A DNA stretch of 64,000 bases from Progne subis subis. Lineage: Eukaryota; Chordata; Aves; Passeriformes; Hirundinidae. Position 1 is the first letter of the stretch. Each line of letters begins with the position of its first letter. Location of the stretch: NCBI GenBank assembly GCA_022316685.1, contig JAKJHU010000030.1:10664360-10728359 (forward strand), read 5' to 3'. The notes beneath the pieces are model-generated. The model ran no database searches. It saw nothing but the letters and a program-made list of their open reading frames with translations, and was not told where the DNA came from. Position numbers and translations under genes: made by a program. Positions 11,021 to 23,988 of the stretch are shown in pieces.

Positions 11021-12583
11021 CTAGAAAATAATCTTTTTTTTCTTTGTTAATTGAAGATTCACAATTTATTTATATACATTTAAACAAATAATACGTATGC
11101 TAAATATTTCAGTCACCAACTATTCATAAAAAACCAGACTTCTTATGTTTCTCAGGGGGGGGAAAAAAAAAAAAAGTTCTTTCAGGCTTATCTAACATCC
11201 TAAGTAAATATATAGCATAATATACAGCATATGTGGTTGTAGATCTGGCCCTTTCTGATAATCCTGTAGAGCCGTGTCTTCTGACTGCTCAGACACCAGC
11301 AGATGGGTTCAAAGAGGCAGCAGAGAATGGTGCAGACACTCTGTGTATTTGAAACAGGGACTGCAAATGGCTGGAGATTTCTTGAGTGATAGTTGAGGGA
11401 AAAAATTACTACGGCTATGTTTAGATATTGCTTGGTATTTATTTTTATTGCAGAGCGTGTGAATATATGTGAATAATTATCACATTCTTTTTGTCTGTTT
11501 TTTTTTTCCTATTTTCCAAAATATATCTTCCCAAATGCAAGTAACACCAAATCAAATTAAGTGCCACCTGAGTTATATTTGTTTTCATTAATAAAATAAA
11601 AGTCTTGACTGTCAGACTTCTATCTTATGCTCTAGAGTACAACTCTCACTGCTGTCATTAGCAGCTAGCTACATGTGTATCAAAGAGGTAGAAGAAAACT
11701 TGTTATTTTCTGTGTTTATTACATAGTGGAAAAGAGAGAAGAAGGAAAGATTAACAATAAAATTACTTTCATTTCCCAAATGTGTCTATGATAGACTTTT
11801 ATATCGGTCTTATCCCTTTGAGGTACATACATATGCAAGTTAAAGACAAAATGTTTTTTCTTTCTTTCTTTTATTTAAGTGGAAGACTTAGTAATTAAAA
11901 TGATTATTGTCTGTCGCTAAAATAAGTTATTTACAGAAACTTGTTTGTGTAGACTGATGAGCAAGCTAAACAAAGTCACTTTTCAGAAACTAGCTACTGC
12001 CAACATTCTCTTGGTTGAAAGTGGCTGAGGTTGGAAAGTTTACCAAAAAAGGTGGTCTCTGAATTTCTTTGGTCAGAATCCAAAACACATCATACTTCAT
12101 TCCTAAACCAAAGAACTAAAAAGAAAATTGTAATTTGTAATACTACCTTTTAAAATATGCTTACAGATTTAACTTAAGGTTTTTAATTGTGCATAATAAT
12201 AGATTAGCACCTCCTGGCATCTTAAAAAAATACACTACCTCCTACTAAAATCATTAGAATTAGTTATTATGCTAATAGGCAATCTATAAGATTGTACCAA
12301 GAAACATGTATGTATCAGTCTTGCTGCCTAAATATCCTGCCATCTAAATATCTTACCAATACATCAGAAAGGGGTAAACAGAAATGTTTCCTTACATTTT
12401 CAATAATGGTTTTCTCAAATTAACTTACATATCCTTTGGTTCTGAATCAAGATTCAGTTGGTTAGAAGCTTATGTAGACATTATAAAGCAAATAAATATT
12501 TTATTGATTTAGTTGATTTTGTTTATTTATTGGATGAAATTATGATGAATTAAATTAATTAGATACTGAAAATCTTCAGTATC
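11021..12583. other. AT-rich DNA, no gene recognised
   Basis: It contains a G8/A14 homopolymer junction near 11153-11175 and a T-run near 11499. There is no supported coding or RNA feature. Confidence 0.6.
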
Positions 12584-13003
12584 TGAGATCCAAGAGCAAA
12601 TCCAGCAGAGACAGATAAAGATTATCAAGGAACTGGAGCATCTCTCTTACAAGGACATGCTGAGGGAGCTGGGCCTGTTCAGTGTTGAGTTGAGTGAGAG
12701 AGTATCTCATCCATGTCTACCAGTATCAGAAGGGAGGGTGTCAGAGGCTGGAGCCAGGCTCTTCTGGGTGGCACCAAGCAACAGAACAAGTATGCACAGG
12801 AATTTCCAATTGAATGTGAAGAACTTCTTTGATGTGCACTGAGCACTAGAACAGATTGCCCAGAGAGGGTGTGGAGTCTCCCTCACTGGAGACAGTCAAT
12901 AACTGAACTGTCTGGATGCAATCCTGTGCAGGGAATTTGGATGAGATGACCCACTGTGGTCCCTTCCAACCTTACCTATTTGGTCATTCTGCGACTTTGA
13001 GTG
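12584..13003 (+). mobile_element. CR1 LINE 3' fragment
   Basis: Plus-strand landmarks of the end of CR1 ORF2 and its 3' UTR are present in order. They are 'gggagctgggcctgttcagt' (Leu-Gly-Leu-Phe-Ser block), 'ggagccaggctcttctgggt', 'gaacttctttgatgtgcact', 'acagattgcccagagagggt' and the terminal 'cccttccaaccttacctatt' followed by 'attctgcgac'. The final ATTCT-like repeat is decayed. The element is 5' truncated, the normal CR1 state. The open frame at 12657-12842 is a relic of ORF2. Confidence 0.85.
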
Positions 13004-14654
13004 CAATTGTATATTGCTAGAATTAACCACACATGTGAAATCAAGTTAAATATTCATACTCAGTTTACTCAGTTTACTCAGCCACACAGATAATGGATTT
13101 ATATAGACAGATAACTGAATATCCTTTGTTGAACAAATATCTATTCATTTTAACTGAATGATGAATTGTCTTTTTGCTCATGTCAGAAATGCTGTGAAAT
13201 ACACAATAAGTTAACATATTTAACAAGCCAATATTTTCCTGCTGTTTTTTCCTGGAATCACAAACTTACCTTTAACAATAACTAATTAGAATAAAGAAAT
13301 TCATAGACATTATTATATCTATAAAGCTTATGAATGAGATTTCAGAATTCTATGTCAACACAAAAGCTCAGCTTCTGAGTCTAATGCTTCCCTACTTGTT
13401 CTGATTATGTACAGTCCCCAGGAGGAAGTTTTTATTGGAAAAATGAAAAAAGCCTTGGGGATTTAATTTAATCTATCTTGGGAACATGAGATTTTGTTGA
13501 AGCATTTTGACTCCTAATTAATTCCTAATAGAAAGCTGACTTGAAAATATATTAAATTATTTTTCAAGGCCATATACCTTTTATGTTCCATAGCTGCAGG
13601 CAAGAGATGAAGTAGACAAACCTGTCATGCACCATAAACACTGTTGAGAAATTATTCTTATGACCAATTGCATGTTGCTCATGTCATTTAATTTGGAAGA
13701 AGAATATAAAACTTTTGTACCTTTTCCTGGGCTCCTGAGAGATGTTATGGTATATTTTTGGTAAATTTATTCTCTTCTTCCATAACATATTTCTTCTCGG
13801 TCTTTTGATCTTCTTTCCTAAGGTATGCTCTGCTACTGCAAGGACACTAAAGTTGTAAATGTGTATTCTAGGCTGTTCCTCTAGTATTTTGTTTCTTGAA
13901 ATTTTTGGTTTAAATTTAAAATCTGTGACAGTTTCTGGGTATCAAAGTGTGACTATGGAGATTAAAAATAATGGGATACACTGAATACTTAACAACAAGA
14001 TTTATGCAAAACTTGACAGCCTGTGTGACCTCTTCTTTCATTCTACAGAAAAAATGGGGAGAAATTAAAAAAAAATCAAAGCTTGAAATGGTTAGTCCTA
14101 TAGAAGCAAAGTTAATTCAGTTTTTTACTTTTTTTTTTCTTTCTTTTTTTTTTTTTTTTAAATTGAAATGTGGAACTTTTCCAGGAAAAGGAAAGTGCTT
14201 ACAGCATTATGAATTTAAGTGTTGGAAAGAGGTTACAGCATTATGAATTTATTCTAAGTGTTCTATAGCACGGATGCATGTGTACATGTATTCAGATGAA
14301 AGTGTTATAAGTGCATTTAGAGCATTTCTGTTGAAATTTATATTGAATCTTTAATACCTGCTTGTGTAAAAGAATCTTTGTGCAAAGTTCCAACACACTA
14401 TTAAGATGGGGTTGTGTCAGTAAGACCACCATAGTATACAGAAGATTTCAATTATCTGGTAAATAAATGAACATGTTTTACTATCATTCTGGTATGTACT
14501 GAACGGGAAGAGATCTTTGTACAATACTACAACAAAACTGATCAAGGTGGCAAACAGATGACTAATCTTTTACATAGCATAAAAATTATAGGATGAAGTA
14601 TGTATCCATTTTCATCTGTAGCATAAAATTATGGTTACTCTTTTTGCAGGGCTA
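13004..14654. other. AT-rich DNA with a small direct duplication
   Basis: A 'ttacagcattatgaattta' segment occurs at about 14199 and again at about 14233, a 34-bp spacing. A T-rich homopolymer lies at about 14131-14160. No gene is recognised. Confidence 0.6.
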
Positions 14655-15190
14655 GGTTGCCCTTCCTGCAGAAGGAACAAAGAATAAGCTCCACTTTACC
14701 ATACCTGCTCTATATATGTAGGAGAAGGGATTACAGGCAACCTCCCCTCTGATGAGTCACAGCTGCATTAATTACCAAAAACAGCCTTGCCCGTAATAGT
14801 CATAGCTATATCCAATAAGGATGAGTGTGATAAAAGGGTGGGTTAGCTAGTCAGGGGAGAAAGGTTCCAGAAGAGAAATGATCCAGAGGAAGGACAGACC
14901 AAATGGGGAGACAGACCAAACAGGAGAGAGAATTGCTGTTGAGAAGGGGTCAGTTGTTAGGTCAGTCTGAGCCTGCTGTTGAAGCCTGCAGTCAGAGTCC
15001 AGCAGGAAAAGCCTGCAGCAGGAGTCTGCTGTAGTCAGAGGCAGTGAGTTCTTGGGGTCAGGATGTCCAAGTTGTGAGAAAGAATAAACTAAGGCCCTTT
15101 TCATGTTGTTGAACAAAAGTCTGCATCTCATCTCATTACCATCTCTAATGTGAACATCTGATGAAACATGTATGTTATGTGTCTGTAAAT
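14655..15190 (+). mobile_element. Possible solo LTR, ends unresolved
   Basis: The stretch is less AT-rich than its flanks. It carries a TATA-like GATAAAAGG at 14829-14837 and an AATAAA at 15083-15088 about 250 bases downstream, as in an LTR with a long R region. The purine-rich, CAG/CTG-rich middle is unlike its surroundings. I could not find a convincing pair of TG...CA ends with a target duplication. A different repeat class is possible. Confidence 0.35.
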
Positions 15191-15500
15191 TTGTAGCAGC
15201 ATAACACAATCTGCTATTATTTCATATAAAGTTTAGTTCACTGAAAGGTAAATATCTTAAGCATCAATGTTCTTGGCCTTTCCTTTGAAATATATAGCAG
15301 GTCTCTAGGCATCGTAGAAGATAATTTTGTAAAAAAATTGCAACAGTTGCATCTTTTTTTCCATCATATTTATACCTGAATGTGGATCAGGATGACAGAG
15401 AATAATGGCAATAGTAACTTACATATGTCCCAAACTCAGTTGTTAGAAATGTTCAGGGAAGAGAAGGGTAAAGGATCACGGTGACACTGTGCTCCTTCAT

Positions 15501-16107
15501 TGTTGTGGTGGGCAGTGGTCAGAGTGCTGGCACCTTCCTGAAGAGTTGTCTTTAGAAGGACGGCCCAGAGGCACAGGCACGTTGGCTGCCTGCTGAGTGA
15601 TTTCAAGCTCCTAAGGGAAATCAGCCCTTCGGGGCGAACCTGAAGGAAGAGATGGAGCCTTCATATGGACTGCCACAGGAAGCCTTATTCAGCTTCTTCA
15701 GTCCAGCAGCAAAATGCCAGGGGAAACAGGGGGTTATATAGGGAAGGCAGGGGATGGGGGGGGGGGGGTAAAACATCTGAGACAATCAACTGAGGGATTA
15801 TGGGGAGAACCAACCAACTGAAGGAACAAGAACCAGGGAAGGACCAATCAACAGAGGGATTAGGGGGAAGCAAAGGGAAAGGCCAAAGGGGTACAAAAGG
15901 TTTACACAGCTGTTGCAAAGCCTCTTGGGGGTAACACATTTCCACACCATAACAGAGAGCCTGTCTGCTGGGATTTCTCCCTTAGGGGGTTGTGCTTATA
16001 TGCTGACTGTTCTGTCTCTCTCCACGGGAGCGTGTTTATATTATTGTTTAGCTTCTCTCCAGGGGAGTGTGTTTATATTAACACTGTCTGGCTTAACAGC
16101 CTCTACA
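15501..16107 (-). mobile_element. Solo LTR, class II ERV-like, minus strand
   Basis: On the minus strand this 607-bp element starts TGTAGAGG and ends CCACAACA. The flanking hexamers are cttcat (15495-15500) and tttcat (16108-16113), a 6-bp duplication with one change. A minus-strand TATA box (complement of 'ttatatagg') lies at about 15733-15741. An AATAAG-type polyadenylation signal follows at about 15680, in the expected order. A G11-13 run occurs at about 15757-15768. Antisense ORFs over it have no meaning. No internal region remains. Confidence 0.75.
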
Positions 16108-16113
16108 TTTCAT

Positions 16114-17666
16114 AACCCTGAATTTTTTGGAGTCCCTTGTATTCCAGGTCTGCAAACACCTCAACCCTAATTTATAGAATCCCCCATGCTCTTTCAGGCT
16201 TTTAATGTCCTTGAGACTCATAGACTTAACATTTCAGTTCATCAACAACTTAATGCAGGTCTTGTCATCTTCTCTGCTCCTTTCACACCATCAGCTTTCC
16301 ACTTTTGGCATATCTGTTTCCATACCTAAATCTTACATGCGTTCCCTGAAAACCACATAATTGTTTTTTGTAATAAAGATAAAATAATAAAATAAAACTC
16401 TTAACACAGATCACAATCATTGAAATAAACATTTCTAACTTGGTAAACGTCTGGGCTAGAAGAATGTGACTGAGTTTCTACAGAGAAACATGAATTAATG
16501 ACCCCTTTAATTTACTACATACTCTAAGAGCCACCACTTAGAGCATGTTGAGAGTAACAGGAGAGCTCCTCTAAAGCAGGATTTTTCAGGAAACCACTTT
16601 TACCCATTCAAATGTCTTTGTGTAGTGATCAAGTAAATTAGTTGGCCATATTATTAGCAAAAACTGGTGCTTTATTAATTTTACAGAACATTTTAAGTTA
16701 TCTGTTCAAATTGCCTCTTTTCAACTCCCAATACATCTTTTTGTAGATATACTTTGCAGAGCAAGAGTACAATATAAGGTAGTGCTTAGAATAGTTGCCA
16801 AGCAATTTTGGCTATAAATAAATAAATAAAAAAAAGCATCATAGAGCTAACAATAATCTAAATGTGACATCATACAATCACTATGAAAACTTTTCCCAAA
16901 ATATATAGCCAACGAGCTTTTCAGAAGCACTTTGCAAATTTAATCAGGCTATCTGAAGAAATAAGAAACTATAGAATGGAACTAGAAAGGAAAGCTGGGA
17001 GAAGAGAGATCCAGGAATCCAAATATCAGCTTATCCATCAAAGAAAATATACAAGAACTGTATCCTAAAGCTGCAAAAACATGCTTTGTACCAGGGGATT
17101 AAGGGTGACTACACAATCGGTTACTACAACGGAGTTGTGGGTCTGGTAACAAACTGTGAGAATGACATCTTAAGCCAATATACTGCTTTTCAAAGTGATG
17201 ATATAAATTCACCTAAACAGTGGAGAAAAAATGCCATGCACAGTAAAGAGAGGTTACAAAAGAACTTGTAAGCTGTATAAATCCTTTTATGAAATGCAGT
17301 TCTGCTAAAAAAACAGAGAACGATGTAAGTCTTTCAAAAGACTTACTTAGATGCAGACTTCTAGAGAAATTGCTGTTTCTTGTATTGGCTGACATTATAG
17401 ATCATTACAGAAATATTATATATAGGTAAACTCGTGACCAATCCCCTGAAACATGAAAGTCTTTGGCTCACAGCTTATTTCAATAGTGGGTACAGGAAAC
17501 TAGGGATGTGGAAGAAGACATTGGAGAGGACTTGTGTGTGAGTCGACACAGTCATGTGGACAGAAACAACCACAAAACCATGGCTGAAATGCAAAGAGCA
17601 GATTTATCTCATTGCCTTGCTAAGTGGAGGATCCTGAAGCAACACCTGGGCAAAGACACACAAATG
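16114..17666. other. AT-rich DNA, no gene recognised
   Basis: A short AAAT tract is at about 16815-16835. Several 60-residue ORFs (16883-17068, 17086-17271) show no motif, and I do not call them genes. Confidence 0.55.
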
Positions 17667-17672
17667 GGAACT

Positions 17673-18056
17673 TGTCACCGAGACACACAAAGCAGTCACA
17701 CGCAGACAAGAGATTTTCGCAGAGGTCTTTCCGATCCAGCTCCAGCTGAGACAGTGGAGAGAAGAGAGCCCTTTGTTTATTTCTTACTTTTTATACATTT
17801 GTGGGTCTAGCAGAAGATTGGCTTTTTGGGGTTTCCACCCCTCAGCCTCAGTGGCCAGACCAATTGTCAGTTACAATTGTTTTCAGGTTAGAAATATGCA
17901 AACAAAGGACAGAGAATGAAAAACAAAGGATTTGTTTATGTTACATCTGTGGGAAAAGGTAGAAAACTGCTCTAATATTGAAGAGTAACTAAAAGATCTG
18001 ACTCCATTTATGAAATTCAAAAGACTAATAAAAAACTCAGAAAAACCAGGGTAACA
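17673..18056 (-). mobile_element. Solo LTR, same family as the LTR at 62.4 kb
   Basis: On the minus strand this 384-bp LTR runs TGTTACC...GGTGACA. Its inverted ends match in six of seven bases. It aligns almost throughout with the plus-strand LTR at 62412-62799, including shared 'ggagtcagatctttt', 'acataaacaaa', 'ccactgaggctgaggggtgg' and 'aagccaatcttctgc'. The flanks ggaact (17667-17672) and ggaatt (18057-18062) form a 6-bp duplication with one mutation. TATAAAA and AATAAA (minus strand) lie at 17789-17795 and 17776-17781, only about eight bases apart. Homology stops exactly at the two proposed ends, which supports the boundaries. Confidence 0.88.
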
Positions 18057-18062
18057 GGAATT

Positions 18063-20024
18063 CTGGCAGCATTAGGCTCAGTCGGAGCAAGGCTGTTTGC
18101 ACTAATTTAGCAAGGGCCCGAGTGTGCAGTGTTTCCTACCATAATGTGATCTCCTCTGTGCTTTTTGTGATCTCAGCTTTGATCTCTCTCCCATGATAGG
18201 GAGTTCAAGCATGTCCGTGAGACTGCATCCAAGTCTCTGTAATCACCTATGTTATCTCTAAACAGAGATTTTATATCTTAAAACAGAGAGAGGATAAATA
18301 GTCCTAGGCATAATATAATGAGATTTCCCACACTATTATTTTCCAGACCTCAGCAATCTCACCTGCAAGAACACTTTAATGAATCTACCATCCTTTTGGC
18401 CGTTCTTCCACATTAACACTTTCCTTCCAGCAACTTGGTCTTCTGCTCACTTAGGAAACTTGTTCATAAATTCATGCATTATTTAATCTTCTAAGAAATA
18501 AGCATTTTTCCTTGTATTTTCAATTTATGAATCAAACAGTATTATTTCACTACTGTTGTATCCTATCAGATTATTTTAGTTTCCAAGGGAGACAGACTTG
18601 TTAATAAATCCAGTGTGGGAGAGACAGGTTTTCTTTGCTGATTAAAATTCTAATCTAAAATCTATTTTGCATGGGATACTGGATCACTGAATTCAGTGTC
18701 CTTTAGATCTGACCTTTTTTGTTGTTGTTGCCTTTAAAAAAAATCTGCCTTATTCACTTAGACACCAAAATGTTTATTAGTAAAGAATAGTATTTTTCTG
18801 TGTCTGTATAGTGCCTAAAACAACAAATTGAGAACTCTAACGACTGTTGCAAGAGACAATTTTAAAAAAACTTCTTGTCTGGCTGAAGAGTTCATGTGAT
18901 AGTGACATAAAAAAGTCAGAAGTTCAGAAGGTCAGTTCAGTGACATAAATCAGAAGCTCTTATCACAGGACATGAATCTGTTGTACTACATCTACCTGAT
19001 GGCCTGAGTCTGTGTAAGTTTGTAAAATATCTGAGGCTGAGACATTACTATTCACTAATTTTCACTATAGCATTATTTAGATGTTCCAACCATAGAAGCT
19101 CTATTATACTAGGAACAACACAAACAACACAAAGAATGCAGTGGTACTGTTCAGAGCAGTGTATAGTTGTCTAAGATAAGATGAACAAAAGGTGAAAAAT
19201 CAAGTGCATAGAGAAAAACCTAAGCAAGACAATTTACCCATCAGGATAATGTGAAAGCCAGGAACAAACCCCTCTCCACCAGAACTTACTCCATCTCATT
19301 TGATATTTTTGTTTACAAGTCAAGTACTATTGATATTATATATGCTATGATAAACTTTTATTATCCTCAAACTGGTAATGATAACAATGGAATTTCTTTT
19401 TGTAAAGTATCAGCAAAACAGTAATAATTCTTAAGTTACTCTGATATGAAAAACACATTTCTTTTACTTTAGAAAATGACATTTAAATAACCGAAAAATT
19501 ATTGCAGCAAGAAACATGAACTTGGCTAATTTTGTGAATATCCTAAAGAAAAAATACTCAGATTCAAAAGATGAATGAAGATATTTTCAAGTCATCATGA
19601 GAAACACTTAATGTGGCCAGTTTCCCATATCTGCAGTAAGATCTTTAATCATGATTTCTAGTTTGAGGAAAAATTAAGGATTTCAGAGTTTAACACTGGA
19701 AAACTTTGAAGTCTACCAACATTCTTCTCACTTTTGGGTGGTCCTTAAATAAGGAAATACTGTTGTAGAAAATACTTACTTTTGAAAAATCCTTTTCTCA
19801 GTTCTATTTTCTATTCTAGAAAAAGACACACCTCTGCCCACATAAGGGTCAAATCAGAAGAGGTTGTACATGGCCTTGGGCAGTCAATTTTGAGTATCTT
19901 CAAAGAAGGGGTTTCCACAGTCTCACCGGAACCTGCTACAGGCTCTTACAAACTTCACAGTGAAATTTTTTCCATGGCTGAATATTTGTTTTGGTAGCTT
20001 TTGTTTTGGGCTTTGGCCTTTCAT
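18063..20024. other. AT-rich DNA, no gene recognised
   Basis: No coding, RNA or named repeat feature is supported. The stretch 18063-18250 is somewhat less AT-rich and could be an old unrecognised repeat. Confidence 0.5.
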
Positions 20025-20495
20025 AGTGTACATCCATGAAGGGCCTGATTACAAAGTGGGCCCAGAAGAGGGTCATGAAAATGAACAGAGGAGCAAGAAC
20101 CTGTTCTGTAAGAGGAGGCTCAGAAAGTTGAGGTTGTTCAGACTCAAGAGAAGAAGGCTCCAGAGATACTTTAATGTGGCCTTTCAGTAGTTGAAAGGAA
20201 CTTAGAGAAATATGGAGTAAGATATCTACTAGGGCCTATAGTGACAAGAAAAGGAGCAATGGATGTAAACTAAGTGGCTTTTAGTTGGATATGAGGAAGG
20301 AATCTTCTATAAGACTGGTGAGACACAGGAAAATGTTGCCCAGAGATGTTATGGATGCCCCTTAATCATTGGAAATGTTCAGAGTAGGTTTGGATTAGGC
20401 CTTGAGCAACATAATCCAGGGAAATTGCATCTGCCCACAGCAGGGGGAGTTAGACTAGGGGATATTTAAAGGTTCACAATTCCATGACAATTATA
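20025..20495 (+). mobile_element. Old CR1 LINE 3' fragment
   Basis: Plus-strand order matches the CR1 ORF2 end: 'gggcccagaagagggtcatg', 'gaggttgttcagactcaaga' (Leu-Phe-Ser block), 'aacttagagaaatatggagt', 'gttgcccagagatgttatgg' and a tail ending 'gtggg...ttcacaattccatgac'. The copy is strongly decayed, and the RT frame survives only in short pieces such as 19960-20190. It is 5' truncated. Confidence 0.7.
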
Positions 20496-22246
20496 TGTCC
20501 AGTACAGCCAGCATTAGATAGCTGTCTGCAGTAATATCTCACCTTAGCTGTCTTCTTAAGATTAAGAGCAAAGCCTGTTTTCTCCAGTCTTTTTGAATAT
20601 TTAGAGGTTCCAGTGTATTTCACACTGCACTTTCTTGTGGCTTTCCTATTTCTGTGACATCCCTTTGAAAAGAAATTATCAGAAGTTTTTAGGGCATGCT
20701 CTGAGGCACTTCATTATCATTTGAAGCACCATCTGAACAATATAATAAATTCTATAATTTTCATCGTGTATTATCCATATTATTTAATATTTGAAAGATC
20801 TTAAGTGTTTCTAACATATAAATTTGCTCAGTTGAGTATTTTAAAACACCTGATTATTAAATTGTGCCTCTTCATTTTGTCAGTCCCTACAGTCTATTTT
20901 ATTTTCTGGATATCGAATATGAAGAATAATGTTTTCTATTTCTTTGCTCAGTTACTATTTCACTGTATTTTCTAATATTGTCTATTCCCATTTTGAGGCA
21001 TATTTACTTCTTTCTTTCAGTTAATTTTTCTCTGCCAGTTTCCTGCTTTCTGCCATTCTGATGAGAAAATGATGGTCTGCATTACCAAAAATGCAATGCT
21101 TCTAGTTTGCATAGCTGAGAGAGTAGAATCTGTCCTCCTTTATCATAATAATACCAGCTGTATACTAATTTCATTTAATCTTAAAGCTTGTTTTCAGGCT
21201 GATTCATCTTGACTTCTTAATTAGTAACATCTGATCCAATAGTATTTCCCATTACAAATTCAACTAATATAATAATTTGAAAATGCCAGTAATAGCTGAA
21301 AATGTTGCACACCACAATGAGAAATTAGAAAATTTGCAACCTTCCTAGTATTTGATTTATGTAATTTTACACTCCTTGAGTTTTATATTTAATGTATTAC
21401 ATTTACTTATAGTTTTTTAGATTGAGCCCAATGGAAAATTATATCCTTTTGCACTTTGAATAATGCATTGTCTGTATATGCAAAATTTAAACACGCTAAG
21501 TGGCATTTCAAGGATTGATTAGAGACTGATAATTTTAACACTGCAAAGTGATTGTTCCTAAAAATATTTTTGTGGATAATTTGACAACTCTTAATGTAGT
21601 ATATTTTATAAATCAACCCAATAACTATCCATGATAGCATCACATTTAATTTGGACATTTATTGACTTGGTGTCTGCGACAGACTTAAGCTACTTATGTT
21701 TCTCTCACTGAAATTCTAGAAATTAAACTACTTTCTCTACAGGTGATTGTTAGTTTTAGTTATTTTTTTCAGGACTAACAATAGAAAAGTAGAATTTTGG
21801 AATGAAGTCTGAGATAGGAAATGCTTCTGTTCATTGAGACATATGATGATAAACATGAATACACTTCAAGAGAATTTTCAAAGAAAATTCTTCAATTTTT
21901 TCGTTGCATTTTCTTGGCTGCATTTCAGTCTCTGCTCATTTTTTGCATTCATCATCTGTACTGCGAATTTGCTCTTCTCTGTAGACTTCTTTATTATATT
22001 AGACTTTCATTACACCTGCTATTTTAAAATATCTTTTAACAAAGACATTACATGTCAAGCCTAGCAAGCCTAGCCTTGTTCTACTATCAAGTATGAAATG
22101 AATTCACAAGAAAACACAGTGGCTTCCCATATGATAAATATGCTCCCACCACCCAGATTGAATCTGAAAACACTAGGAGACTTTTTCAATCAATTCAAAC
22201 AATAAAAACCCAATTAACCTCTAGTATTTGTCGGTTCTGTTGCTAG
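20496..22246. other. AT-rich DNA, no gene recognised
   Basis: Nothing beyond short chance ORFs is visible. Confidence 0.55.
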
Positions 22247-22252
22247 CTTTTC
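22247..22252. repeat. Target-site duplication, left copy (cttttc)
   Basis: Identical to 22862-22867 and adjacent to the TG end of the LTR. Confidence 0.88.
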
Positions 22253-22861
22253 TGTGGTGGTGCAGAACTGTTTTATTGGGTTTTTGTAAGAAGTTTATGT
22301 TATGGTTCATTTCACTGTATCCCCAATGTTGTAACCCTTTTTGTGTTTTCTGTATAACAAGGTGTTTTGTGTCAGTCCTCCCACCCTCCTCGCTCTGGGG
22401 CAGCCTGTCTGTCACTCCAGGGGTCCCTTCCAGATTGTGAAATCTCAGGGAGAGGGCTTCAGGTGATAGGTCCCCTGGGGGGAATTCCGTTAGCTCTGGA
22501 TTTTAGTGGTCCGAGGCTTGGGGGTGGGCACACCTTGTTACCCCCTGAATCCTCTGATTTGTTGTCTTGTTGTAACCCCCCCTGAACCCCTCCCCCACTT
22601 ATAAGGTGGCGGAGAGACTCTCTCAGCCTCTCTGCTCCTCATCTCTTCAGCTAATAAACGTCTTTTAACCTGCTAAGCTGAGAGCCAGCCTTTTCTCTTC
22701 TGCTGCCGTTGCTGTCACGACACTATTGGTCCAGCTGCTGAGAAGCCGACCCAGCAGGTAATAGCCTGTGTGCCCCCCGGACTGGGAACATTCTGTGGCT
22801 GTGTTGACCAGAGCTAGCCAGAGGTCATCTCCCACCCAGAGCAGGGACGGAACCAGACACA
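22253..22861 (+). mobile_element. Solo LTR, class II ERV-like
   Basis: The 609-bp element starts TGTGGTGG and ends CAGACACA (TGTG/CACA inverted ends). It is bracketed by a perfect 6-bp repeat, cttttc, at 22247-22252 and 22862-22867. A TATA box, TTATAAGG, is at 22599-22606 and AATAAA at 22653-22658, so the LTR reads on the plus strand. The centre is GC-rich (C-runs at about 22576-22596) against an AT-rich background. No internal ERV sequence adjoins it. Confidence 0.88.
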
Positions 22862-22867
22862 CTTTTC
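22862..22867. repeat. Target-site duplication, right copy (cttttc)
   Basis: Identical to 22247-22252 and adjacent to the CA end of the LTR. Confidence 0.88.
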
Positions 22868-23953
22868 TTAATCAGAAATATTTTTGTTGAGACATTTCTT
22901 CTTATTATTATTTTTGCAGAGATTTAATAAAAAGAAATATGTATAGTTAAAACTGGACAAATACTTACAAATATGTAAATCACAGTCATTAATGAGTGAT
23001 TAATGTATTTCCAATAATAATTAGAAATTTGGGTAGGAAAATGATATGTGTTTGATGGTACATAAATAGAAACTAATAGTGGAATAACTAAAGCAGTTTA
23101 TATATATATAAAAGTGAATTTGAGTTTGGAAGACCTGTCCTTAAGACTACTGCAAACAGAGTGATAAATGAAAATATTCCCACTCTTCTCACATTTTTGT
23201 GTCCATCAAAAAAAGCCTGACTGAATGAATTGTCTGAGTGGGTATTAGCCACTTGTTTAAGATAAGAAAGAAAAGAAGGTAAACATGATACCACTTGTTG
23301 CAGATCTGAGGGCAATAACCTGTTAACATCAACAGGCAGCAACTGCTCACTCTGCATTTTTAGTGAAAAGATGTGTTCAGGTTGGCCTAGATGCATGTTT
23401 AAGATTTTAGATGGCTGAAGTGACAAGGGCAAAACAAAGGATAATTAGTTGCTGGTGCCATAGTTAGCAAAGGTGATATGGCTAATGAATCTCAAGCAGA
23501 GTGTGGGACCTCACCTAGGCAGCTTTTGGCAGTGACAAAAGAAGACAGTAACAGAAGTCTCTCATTTTGTCTTTGTAGGTTGAGATAGCATTGTCTAGTT
23601 GATGCACAAAAATCTAACTGGAACTGAATGTTTCTCAAGTGTACTTTACAACCCGAATCATCATGAACATTGACAACACCACAGAAAAGAAAATCTGGAC
23701 AAAAAATTTAAACGTGGTAAATCACCTTTTCCAGACATTCTTGCAGTGGAACATCATGTTGCAGCAATTGACTAGAAAACCCCTTCTTGCACAGACCACT
23801 TGCAGTTGTTAAGGAAACCAAGAGAATTTGAACATATATGCACTGGCTCCTAGTGTACAAAAATTGATGTACTGCAAATCTTTTATTATACCAAAATAGA
23901 AAGTGTCAGTGAGAGAAATCTGCAGAGAGAAATCATTAGTACGATGTTGAGGG

Positions 23954-23988
<35 letters not shown>

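Noticed and set aside
10752..11050. Two 90-residue ORFs rich in Ser-Pro-Leu
   Set aside because: They are translations of the TCTCC array in two frames.
16883..17271. Two charged ORFs as possible exons
   Set aside because: No splice consensus at useful positions and no recognisable domain.
22370..22859. A shorter LTR starting TGTCAGTCC
   Set aside because: Its flanks do not match, whereas the longer 22253-22861 element has a perfect 6-bp duplication.
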